The position numbers and the translations under genes were made by a program. Positions 1 through 5,411 of a DNA stretch of 9,797 nt are shown piece by piece; position 1 is the stretch's first letter, and the number at the start of each line of letters is the position of its first letter. The stretch is from Methanothrix sp. (GTDB lineage: Archaea > Halobacteriota > Methanosarcinia > Methanotrichales > Methanotrichaceae): positions 1-9,797 of the forward strand of contig JALNZQ010000088.1 of assembly GCA_023229165.1 (NCBI GenBank), in the 5' to 3' direction. Below the pieces are notes generated by a model that saw nothing but the letters and a program-made list of their open reading frames with translations, was not told the DNA's origin and did no database searches.

Positions 1-33
1 TTCTTTGTGAGTTCTGTGTCTTTGTGGTGAAAA
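1..33 (-). repeat. Heptamer-type intergenic repeat, partial copy
   Basis: Read on the minus strand, this stretch is three degenerate units of the form CACAAAGA, CACAGAACT and CACAAAGAA following a TTTTCAC start. It resembles the family of short A/C/G-rich repeats (CACAAAGACACAAAG or ACGAAG-type units) that occur between genes in many unrelated bacteria and archaea; that comparison is from memory. The window begins inside it, so its full length is unknown. It lies beyond the 3' end of the minus-strand flavoprotein gene and codes for nothing visible. Confidence 0.4.
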
Positions 34-72
34 TCGTAACCCCTGGGTTTAGCCCAAAGGTAGATTCATCTT

Positions 73-1233
73 TTAGCCCCGCATCAAATTTACAGCCAGA
101 TCGAGCACGGTCTTGGGCCGGAAGAGCAAGACGATAGCGGCGGCATAGCCGGCCTTTTTGGCAAATGAGCCACCCGAGATGAGCCTTTTTCCGGACAGGC
201 CGCGCACAAGTCTATCGATCTCCTCATCCTTCATCATGGCCAGCGTCTGCAATGATGCCCTGCCCATGCGGTATTGCCAGTAGAATTCCCTTTTCCAGAG
301 CTTTTCATATTGGGAAAGACTGCCGCGAGATACATTTCCCGCCGCTACGGCCTCGCCGGCCACGCTGCCGCAGATGGTGCCGGCGCGCATGCTGTAGGCA
401 AGACCGCTCTGGCCGGCGGCCCCTCCCGTGACCATCAGAGAATCGGCCACGATTTCCCCAGGCATAACACAGATGGGGTCGCCCCCCCGCCGCACGGATA
501 GGATCTTGAGATTCTCAATATCCCTGTATTGCCCTTTTTTGTAGGCTCTAAACCGCTTCAAAAAAGCCCGGAAAAAAGGCTGCACATTTTGACCATGGCC
601 GCGCACGAAGACGCCAAGCGTGGCCCGATCGCCGCCCGCGGGCGAGAAGGTGGCCTTCCAGCCGGGCGCCATGCTGCCGATCCAATACAGAAAGAACATC
701 TCCTCGCCAAGACCCGGATGTTCGATGTCGGCTTCCATGGCCCAGGCAATATCTTCAGCATGGCGCATGGGCACCAGGCCTGCTCCATAGGCCAGGTGAG
801 ACGATACTCCTGAGGCGTCCACCACTATTTTGGCCTCGATCTCTTCTTCGTTCGAGAAAACAATTCTGCGACTGCCATCCAGCCTGGATTTTTTGGCTAT
901 TCCTGCCAGCAGCGTCACACCTGAGCTTTGCGCGAGGCGAAGGTAGTGTTCATCGAATTTTTTTCTGTCAATGAAATAGCCTTTAGCCGGAATGCTTGCG
1001 CCCTGGCCGGAGGGAGAGAGAATGCGCATGCCTTCCAGCTCTTTCTTCAGGTAGCAGTCCTCTACCTTAATGCCTGACGCGGCGGCCATTCCCTCAAAGA
1101 GGGTGTTGGCAGCGTGATCCAGGCCGGCCAGATCCCTGTCTAATAATATTACCCCGGCTCCGCCTTTTGCGGCAGAGATCGCAGCCATCAGGCCGGCGGG
1201 CGAAGCGCCCACTACCAGAACATCGCACTTCAC
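73..1233 (-). CDS. FAD-dependent oxidoreductase, geranylgeranyl reductase family
   Basis: A flavoprotein of 386 residues. The N-terminus has a Rossmann dinucleotide-binding loop of the GASPAG type (residues about 9-14, a variant of GxGxxG) with an acidic LLDRD strand end (about 29-33). A DASG motif near residue 140 and a GGAAGQ segment near residue 275 (usually GDAAG) complete the FAD-binding layout of the geranylgeranyl reductase/COG0644 group. Known members saturate the isoprenoid chains of archaeal membrane lipids or related prenyl compounds. The substrate cannot be told from sequence, and genomes often carry several paralogues. The start is GTG at 1231-1233, chosen because the Rossmann strand begins at residue 4; no ribosome-binding site precedes it, so the mRNA may be leaderless. 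A C-terminal hydrophobic stretch (AAAIVLLF) could contact the membrane. It appears monocistronic here, with an AT-rich upstream region. Confidence 0.85.
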   Translation of the reverse strand: MKCDVLVVGASPAGLMAAISAAKGGAGVILLDRDLAGLDHAANTLFEGMAAASGIKVEDCYLKKELEGMRILSPSGQGASIPAKGYFIDRKKFDEHYLRLAQSSGVTLLAGIAKKSRLDGSRRIVFSNEEEIEAKIVVDASGVSSHLAYGAGLVPMRHAEDIAWAMEADIEHPGLGEEMFFLYWIGSMAPGWKATFSPAGGDRATLGVFVRGHGQNVQPFFRAFLKRFRAYKKGQYRDIENLKILSVRRGGDPICVMPGEIVADSLMVTGGAAGQSGLAYSMRAGTICGSVAGEAVAAGNVSRGSLSQYEKLWKREFYWQYRMGRASLQTLAMMKDEEIDRLVRGLSGKRLISGGSFAKKAGYAAAIVLLFRPKTVLDLAVNLMRG

Positions 1234-1305
1234 GATGGTAACTGGGTGGGGGATGAGATTAAGTTTTCCGGAGGGGCAGGAAAGATAAAATGATGATTTA
1301 ATATA

Positions 1306-1323
1306 ATAATATGTTCATATTAT
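1306..1323. promoter_or_regulatory. Perfect 8-bp inverted repeat in the flavoprotein upstream region
   Basis: ATAATATG and CATATTAT flank a TT spacer, inside a very AT-rich block (about 1288-1327) some 70-90 bases upstream of the GTG start of the minus-strand flavoprotein gene. It could be a repressor site, or simply AT-rich promoter DNA that also offers TATA-like boxes. The rest of 1234-1514 shows only a run of ten A at about 1401-1410 and no convincing gene. Confidence 0.35.
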
Positions 1324-1514
1324 ATTTTGGGCTGGAAAACTATCCTTCTCGGATCGTTGCCAAATGCAACCGTTAGTTCCATGGCATTCTGCTTAATCTC
1401 AAAAAAAAAAGCGACTGGCCGGGACTAAAATCCGCCTTGCTCATCCCACGTACATCAAGCGGCGTCGCGGCAGAATGTGATCTAGGTCCTTGTCAAGAGA
1501 ACCGAAGCCCGGTA

Positions 1515-1748
1515 TTATGCCATTATCCGGTGAAGCCTATCAATTTCTATATTTCCTGTTTTCCCATCATGGAGATATATCAGCTCAATCTCATCATCAG
1601 AAATGATCGTCCCAATGTCGTAGCCCTCGCTAAATTCGGCGATATAGAGCGTTTTGTTATCCGAACTGATGGCTCCGGCAAAACCTTCAACAACCGCGAT
1701 TCCATTCCATATCCCAACGCCATCACGCTTAAATGAGGCAAAAAACTT
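1515..1748 (-). pseudogene. Start-less coding fragment, unknown protein C-terminus
   Basis: On the minus strand, 77 codons are open between a TAA at 1749-1751 and a TAA at 1515-1517, with no ATG, GTG or TTG near the 5' end. The translation reads like real protein: it contains GIAVVEGFAGAISSDNKTL, then IAEFSEGYDIGTIISDDEIE, then LIYLHDGKTGNIEIDRLHR. It is acidic, with alternating hydrophobic and polar residues as in beta strands. It is most simply the C-terminal end of a gene whose front was lost or broken by frameshift. The antisense plus-strand frame starting at 1437 uses the same codon phase and is judged its shadow. I do not recognise the family. Intact relatives elsewhere would prove the decay. 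Confidence 0.45.
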
Positions 1749-1786
1749 TTATCGTTTGCTTTCCTGTTTATGCGGGGGATTCTGGA

Positions 1787-2290
1787 ATGAGAATTGCGTT
1801 TGCAGTAACCATATCACTAATAATGTGCCTACTAGCCGGAGGCTGCTATGCCCAAAGCATGAGCTACCCGCAAAGCGTAAGTGGAGATTTCGGCAGGAAT
1901 TGGATAAGCAGCTTTAAAGCCCAAAATCCTCAGCCAGCGGAGCAGAATCTCAAGAATGATCTCTGGACATGGGGTGGCTCGCCTAAAGGAAGCATCGTCG
2001 TCAATGGAAATTTAGTGGCAGACCCCTATTACATTTGGAAGTCGCTCAACTACACCAGCGGTTGGATAGGGAAAGTATACGTTGATCCAACTACTGGATA
2101 TCCGGTCTATGGTTATTTAGATCCTTATACGGGCATGCAAATCAACTATTATATGGACCCTAAAACGGGAAAGCCGGTCTACACCAATGCGTATCCCTAT
2201 TATGGATTCCCGTATTATGGCAATGTTCCTTCCTACTACTCATCGGATTATTTGCCAACTGGTTATATGCTGCCATCAATTTTTATATAA
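1787..2290 (+). CDS. Secreted Tyr/Pro-rich protein with DPxTG repeats
   Basis: A 167-residue protein of unknown function. The start chosen is the ATG at 1787, because it begins a clean signal peptide (MRIAFAVTISLIMCLLAGGC) and a G-rich stretch (GGGGG, 1774-1778) lies just upstream; an in-frame ATG at 1733 would add 18 residues ahead of the signal. Cleavage could follow the CYA site at residue 22, or Cys20 could be lipid-modified, since AGGC resembles a lipobox. The mature part has an LWTWGGSPKGS segment, then three 12-residue repeats beginning VDPTTG, LDPYTG and MDPKTG (residues 99-134), and a C-terminus very rich in Tyr and Pro. It is probably exported to the cell surface or envelope. It stands alone, followed about 100 bases later by another secreted-protein gene on the same strand. 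Confidence 0.7.
   Translation: MRIAFAVTISLIMCLLAGGCYAQSMSYPQSVSGDFGRNWISSFKAQNPQPAEQNLKNDLWTWGGSPKGSIVVNGNLVADPYYIWKSLNYTSGWIGKVYVDPTTGYPVYGYLDPYTGMQINYYMDPKTGKPVYTNAYPYYGFPYYGNVPSYYSSDYLPTGYMLPSIFI
2081..2188 (+). repeat. Three tandem 12-residue DPxTG repeats
   Basis: The units start at codons 99, 111 and 123 of the secreted protein and follow the pattern hydrophobic-D-P-x-T-G, then five variable residues, then an aromatic residue or Asn. The period is exactly 36 bases at the protein level, but the DNA copies have diverged. That favours an old, selected repeat over a recent slippage event. Confidence 0.7.
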
Positions 2291-2305
2291 TACCAACTGA
2301 AGGTG

Positions 2306-2369
2306 TTATATAAGAGACAGGATCGAACGATTAGCGAGCTAGATGAGATTGGAACAAAAGATTAATAAT
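2306..2369 (+). promoter_or_regulatory. Candidate TATA-like boxes before the 2394 gene
   Basis: Two AT-rich boxes lie between the two secreted-protein genes: TTATATAA at 2306-2313 and TTAATAAT at 2362-2369. The second is placed so that transcription would start about 25 bases downstream, essentially at the GTG start at 2394, giving a leaderless mRNA. The first is a better match to the archaeal box but would give a leader of roughly 60 bases. Neither is proven. Confidence 0.3.
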
Positions 2370-2393
2370 CATATTTAGCCATCAAGATCACTT

Positions 2394-3056
2394 GTGAAAA
2401 GGATTTTGCTCGATCTAATCGTCATCGGAGTTTTGGCCTTAGCGTTGGTAGCTGGTTTTTCCTACAGTGCTAAAGCGGCAGATTATAGCCCTGATGCGCC
2501 CTATTTTACTCCTGCCCACGATCTTAGGTTCCCTGTAAATGAGAGACATTTTGCAGATACGGTATTTTTTTATGATGAGTCATCAACGGTAAGGGGTTCG
2601 GGGGAGATTTCCATCAAAGGATCATTTCACGATCATGCAGTGGATTCTAGCGGCTGGATGAAAGGTTCTGGATCAATCAACTTCGAATCTCTACGAAACA
2701 TGAACAAGATTGGCAAAGAGGTCGACTTCACCCAGAAGGCCGATCTGGTTTTTGCTGGAGGACAACTCAAAAATAAGAAGAGCCTGAAACTACCACTATT
2801 CGAAAAAGGTATTGGCGCCAGTGTGAGCGAGAGGTTCAATCTAAGCCATGTGGACAAGAATGAGACTAATATGATCAGGTCCATCAACCGCTTCAATAAC
2901 ACAATGGTTTATGACACAGCACTGGCTTTTGAGGGCCTCTGGGATATCAAGAACATGCGAGGCTGGTCGATCAATATGAATAGAAGTGAACAGTCCTATT
3001 CAGGGTCTTTCCAAACTCAAAAGAAGATTGAGTTCGATGATTCTGACCGAACTTAG
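2394..3056 (+). CDS. Secreted protein of unknown function
   Basis: A 220-residue protein starting with GTG at 2394; no earlier start in this frame fits as well, and the signal peptide begins at once. The N-terminus (MKRILLDLIVIGVLALALVA) is a hydrophobic signal segment ending in an AKA cleavage site near residue 28. The mature part has no cysteine and no transmembrane segment. It contains a Gly/Ser-rich beta-like stretch (VRGSGEISIKGSF, then SGWMKGSGSINFES) and a later FEGLWDIKNMRGWSINMNRSE segment, which suggests a beta-rich extracellular or envelope protein. The family is not recognised with certainty. The style is that of the many small secreted proteins of methanogens. No ribosome-binding site is apparent; AT-rich boxes upstream suggest a short or absent leader. 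Confidence 0.7.
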   Translation: MKRILLDLIVIGVLALALVAGFSYSAKAADYSPDAPYFTPAHDLRFPVNERHFADTVFFYDESSTVRGSGEISIKGSFHDHAVDSSGWMKGSGSINFESLRNMNKIGKEVDFTQKADLVFAGGQLKNKKSLKLPLFEKGIGASVSERFNLSHVDKNETNMIRSINRFNNTMVYDTALAFEGLWDIKNMRGWSINMNRSEQSYSGSFQTQKKIEFDDSDRT

Positions 3057-3101
3057 CATTTCGATAGCCTGCGTAGCCAAAGCAGGCAACCAACATCCAT
3101 T

Positions 3102-3326
3102 TTAGGACTGAAGCACAGGCCATGTGATCTCTGTCATCGATGATGTATCTGTCGTCCCGGCCTCGAAGTGGGCATACAGGGTCACCAGAACGGCCTTTGG
3201 GAGAATGGGGGTGCACTGTTTTCTGCCTTTGCATTTCATAACGTGCAGATATCTTCCTGCACAGTCCAAGTATTCCACTTTTAATGCTGCCACCTCCGAA
3301 ACACGTAGGCCAGCCCTACCGAGAAG
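3102..3326 (-). pseudogene. Tyrosine recombinase (XerC/D-like integrase) fragment
   Basis: The minus-strand frame from 3326 down to the TAA at 3102-3104 encodes 74 residues beginning LLGRAGLRVSEVAALKVEYL and continuing with YLHVMKCKGRKQCTPILP. This matches the catalytic-domain opening of tyrosine recombinases: the TGLRVSELxxLxxxDID motif with the first catalytic Arg, then the beta hairpin with the catalytic Lys in the KGRK segment. A TGA in frame at 3327-3329 cuts off the front. The neighbouring frame just upstream (AYRMCL) would continue the family pattern, which indicates a single-base frameshift. The HxxR, LGH and nucleophile Tyr parts are missing downstream. The gene is therefore dead and is probably the relic of an integrated element. 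The frame starting at the GTG at 3291-3293 is only part of this fragment. Confidence 0.65.
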
Positions 3327-3350
3327 TCAAGCACATACGATAAGCTAAAT

Positions 3351-3530
3351 ATGCAATTACTCCAGCAGCTTGATGGAGTTGCAGTTGGAATGCCAAGAGC
3401 CATGCGATCATCGATAGATTTGTTAACCCAAAATGGAGGAACTAACCCTTCTAAAATCTCTCCCATTGTTCTTTATATACCCAATTTAATCCATGCTTCG
3501 CAATCATGCGTACTTCCCAAAGCCAGATAG
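3351..3530 (+). CDS. Possible small ORF or gene fragment, 59 codons
   Basis: A plus-strand frame starts at the ATG at 3351 and ends with the TAG at 3528-3530; the frame is open back to 3309. Its translation (MQLLQQLDGVAVGMPRAMRS, then SIDLLTQNGGTNPSKISPIV) has a natural-looking composition, but no family was recognised, no ribosome-binding site is present and the region is full of decayed DNA. The antisense frame (3281-3466) is equally open, so this may be chance or the remnant of a longer gene. I list it so that it is not lost. Confidence 0.2.
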   Translation: MQLLQQLDGVAVGMPRAMRSSIDLLTQNGGTNPSKISPIVLYIPNLIHASQSCVLPKAR

Positions 3531-3735
3531 AAATATGCATAGATACTGCACTTAATATATCCAAAATGAAGGTATTCTCTTTATACATGTCATTAATAGT
3601 AATCGTAATAGTTATAAATATTTTCCGGTGAAATGAGATCTATATCCATAACTATTCAGTATAATGTGTTCTAAAATGCGGTGGTTTGGTCTTCCTTCTG
3701 CATGGGCAAAGTCACTTTATGCCGTCTTCGCCACC

Positions 3736-4335
3736 TCAATCAGCTTTTTTCCCCGACAGTCTTTTCCCGATAATGCTTCGAAGCGGCTGGATCTGGCCGC
3801 GCTTTGCGCTCATGGGAGCGATCTTATCCGTCCACTGCGTCCAGGGAGGCATCATTCCCAGACGCTCGCAAATAAGATCCAGTGCTCCATCCACATCCAC
3901 CTTGGCAATGCGATCCATCTTGTTGGCGGCCAAAACCACATCCAGACCCATATCGCTTAAAAACTCCCAAAGCTCAACCTCAAAAGGCACCTCGCCCCGC
4001 CCTTCCCAGCGATCGGCGATATCCAGGAACGAAGCAGCATCGATCACCTGTATGGCCAAGAGGATCTCCTGCGCATTCTGCTCGAAATACTGCACAATTA
4101 AGTCCTTGGTCTTCTCCTGATCGGCTCGGGAAGCTTTGAGCATGAAGCCGTATCCAGGCATATCCACATAATAGATGTCCCCGACCTTTGCCTTGAATGG
4201 GTACTTAGTGATTCCGGGACGTTTTCCCACTCTGACCTTAGTTCCTGTAAGCTCCCAAAAGAGGGTGGATTTGCCGACATTTGACCTGCCGATGAGGACG
4301 ATCTCCCTGGACATAATCATCATAGGGAAGGGCAA
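3736..4335 (-). CDS. engB: EngB/YihA-type ribosome-biogenesis GTPase
   Basis: A GTP-binding protein of the TRAFAC/EngB family, 199 residues as drawn. All five G motifs are visible: G1 GRSNVGKST (16-24), G2 in KRPGIT (38-43), G3 DMPG (58-61) followed by the family-typical YGF, G4 NKMD (138-141) and G5 SAK (176-178). In bacteria EngB helps assemble the large ribosomal subunit; archaeal members are presumed to act similarly in the cytoplasm. The true start may be the internal ATG at residue 8 (position 4314), since the GTPase core begins directly after it and the first residues (MPFPMMIM) match nothing. No ribosome-binding site discriminates between the candidates. The gene is divergent from the cysteine-cluster gene at 4373 with only 37 bases between, so the two must share a compact promoter region. 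Confidence 0.92.
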   Translation of the reverse strand: MPFPMMIMSREIVLIGRSNVGKSTLFWELTGTKVRVGKRPGITKYPFKAKVGDIYYVDMPGYGFMLKASRADQEKTKDLIVQYFEQNAQEILLAIQVIDAASFLDIADRWEGRGEVPFEVELWEFLSDMGLDVVLAANKMDRIAKVDVDGALDLICERLGMMPPWTQWTDKIAPMSAKRGQIQPLRSIIGKRLSGKKAD

Positions 4336-4372
4336 GATTGAAAAGGATGCCTATGCAAAGTTAAGGGCATAA

Positions 4373-4969
4373 ATGACAAAAATGATTGAATTGGATCGAG
4401 ATCCGAAAAATGTCGCTTTGCAGCTCCTCTCTGCTATCTCCTTGTCGGACTGGGAGGTCTTCAGGGATCTGAACGCTCCTCGATACACCACTGTCGATTA
4501 CTATCGCATGGCCTGCCACGTGATCTTTGAGTGCCACAGGTGCGGACACTGCTGCACAACAGGCGACCCGATTAGACTAAAGCTGGAGGATCTGGCTGCA
4601 ATAGCTAAGAGCCTCAAGATCCCACTCAACAAGGCTCTTAAGAAGTATACAATTCAGGATCCGGAAAAAGCGGGAGTACTGGACTTCAAGCATATCCTGC
4701 CCTGCAAATTTTACGATTCATCAGCGAAGGGCTGCAAGATTTATGACGCCCGGCCCTGGTCCTGCCGCATCTTTCCCTTCCTGGGAATTTATGGATCTGA
4801 GGATAAAGTCTTGGTGAACGAATTATGTCCTGGATCGGTCGAGACCATGAATGTCCTGAAAGAGGCGATAGAGGTTGTAAGGGCAGATCAGAAGATGCCA
4901 CATGCGGCTGATCCAGCGGAAGTAAGAAGTGCGAAAGAGTTTTTGAGAGAAGCATTGAATTCAATCTGA
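4373..4969 (+). CDS. YkgJ-type cysteine cluster protein
   Basis: A cytoplasmic 198-residue protein of the YkgJ/CxxCxxCC (UPF0153-type) family. The defining cluster CHRCGHCC is at residues 54-61. Further conserved cysteines follow: PCKFY (Cys111), GCKIY (Cys121), the RPWSCRIFPF segment (Cys131) and LCPG (Cys152). Members are thought to bind zinc or an iron-sulfur cluster, but their job is not settled. In this protein the cysteine core is preceded by a 50-residue helical N-terminus and followed by a charged helical tail. The start is the ATG at 4373; a second in-frame ATG at 4382 is possible and neither has a ribosome-binding site. It is divergent from engB and separated by about 75 bases from the regulator of the cassette downstream, so a link to that cassette is possible but unsupported. 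Confidence 0.85.
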   Translation: MTKMIELDRDPKNVALQLLSAISLSDWEVFRDLNAPRYTTVDYYRMACHVIFECHRCGHCCTTGDPIRLKLEDLAAIAKSLKIPLNKALKKYTIQDPEKAGVLDFKHILPCKFYDSSAKGCKIYDARPWSCRIFPFLGIYGSEDKVLVNELCPGSVETMNVLKEAIEVVRADQKMPHAADPAEVRSAKEFLREALNSI

Positions 4970-4974
4970 TTCAG

Positions 4975-4982
4975 TTTAAATA
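4975..4982 (+). promoter_or_regulatory. TATA-like box, TTTAAATA
   Basis: This is a close match to the archaeal box A consensus, six bases after the stop codon of the cysteine-cluster gene. Used on the plus strand, it would start a transcript near 5005 with a leader of about 40 bases before the regulator gene. It may be an alternative promoter to the box at 5010-5017. Confidence 0.4.
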
Positions 4983-5009
4983 ATCTATTTATCGTCTTAT
5001 GGCGATAAG

Positions 5010-5026
5010 TTTATATTCGAATATGA
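5010..5026 (+). promoter_or_regulatory. TATA box overlapped by a candidate ArsR operator
   Basis: TTTATATT (5010-5017) is a good TATA-like box whose spacing predicts a transcript beginning a few bases before the regulator ATG at 5045, meaning an almost leaderless mRNA. Directly on top of it lies a perfect 12-bp palindrome, ATATTCGAATAT (5013-5024), with one further matching pair at 5011/5026. A dimeric ArsR-family repressor bound here would block TBP. Auto-repression relieved by a metal or metalloid is the usual mode of this family. The sequence features are visible; binding is inferred. Confidence 0.6.
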
Positions 5027-5044
5027 GTTTAGTATGTTTTTATC

Positions 5045-5389
5045 ATGACACAGAAATCCGTCTCGGACTTGCGCGTTAAGATCCTCAGCGCCTTATCCGA
5101 TCCCACCAGACTGCAGCTGCTGGAATATCTATCCGGAGGCGAGAGATGCGTCTGCGAGATTCTCCCCGCTTTTCAGAGATCCCAATCGACAATATCCAAG
5201 CATCTGAACATACTCTACGAAGCAGATATATTGGAGCGCAAGGTAGACGGCAAAAGGACAGTCTACTGCATAAAAGACCCTCAGGTATTCGAAATAATTC
5301 GCATGGTAGATTCCCTGGCCTTAATGCAGATATCACAGCTTGCTGAGGCAGGACGAATTTTGGGGAAATCATTGAACAACCGGAGCTGA
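5045..5389 (+). CDS. ArsR-family metal/metalloid-responsive repressor
   Basis: A 114-residue winged-helix regulator. ALSDPTRLQLLEYL (16-29) is the classic ArsR/SmtB opening, the recognition helix lies in QSTISKHLNILYEA (about 46-59), and the wing follows in ERKVDGKRTVYCI. The metal box ERCVCEI (33-39) has Cys35 and Cys37 in the positions that bind As(III), Sb(III) or soft metals in ELCVCDL-type ArsR proteins, so a thiophilic ligand is likely. Cys76 in the wing (VYCI) may add a third thiolate. The effector cannot be fixed from sequence. There is no ribosome-binding site, so the mRNA is probably leaderless. It heads the plus-strand cassette, with the permease gene following after 22 bases. Confidence 0.9.
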   Translation: MTQKSVSDLRVKILSALSDPTRLQLLEYLSGGERCVCEILPAFQRSQSTISKHLNILYEADILERKVDGKRTVYCIKDPQVFEIIRMVDSLALMQISQLAEAGRILGKSLNNRS

Positions 5390-5411
5390 TTTTACGGTTA
5401 CCTACACCATC

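Larger units (their letters stand above)
3057..3735. other. Gene-poor stretch with decayed genes
   Basis: About 680 bases lie between the secreted-protein gene and engB without any intact gene that I can support. The left half holds a decayed tyrosine recombinase on the minus strand and the middle a doubtful 59-codon plus-strand frame; both are listed separately. From about 3531 to 3735 the DNA is AT-rich, with no convincing reading frame, hairpin or RNA gene. Several other frames of about 60-90 codons overlap each other here on both strands and look like chance. Confidence 0.6.

Noticed and set aside
48..60. Short stem TGGG-TTTAG-CCCA downstream of the flavoprotein gene
   Set aside because: Only four base pairs and no T-run on the minus-strand side; too weak to call a terminator.
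529..813. Open frames on both strands inside the flavoprotein gene (529-813 plus, 558-788 minus)
   Set aside because: Shadows of a well-supported flavoprotein gene in GC-richer DNA; no family features.
1401..1410. Run of ten A residues as a possible terminator on the minus strand
   Set aside because: On the minus strand it would be a T-run, but it is not downstream of any supported minus-strand gene except possibly the 1515-1748 fragment, and no stem precedes it.
1437..1736. Plus-strand frame of 99 codons
   Set aside because: It runs codon-aligned antisense to the protein-like minus-strand fragment 1515-1748, has a less natural composition and no ribosome-binding site. Judged a shadow.
2971..3234. 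Minus-strand frame of 87 codons spanning the end of the secreted-protein gene
   Set aside because: It overlaps the 3' end of the 2394-3056 gene and the dead recombinase in another frame; composition is shadow-like.
3281..3466. Minus-strand frame of 61 codons beginning MGEILEGLVPPF
   Set aside because: Overlaps the recombinase fragment in a different frame and the plus-strand 59-codon frame; no recognisable motif or translation signal.
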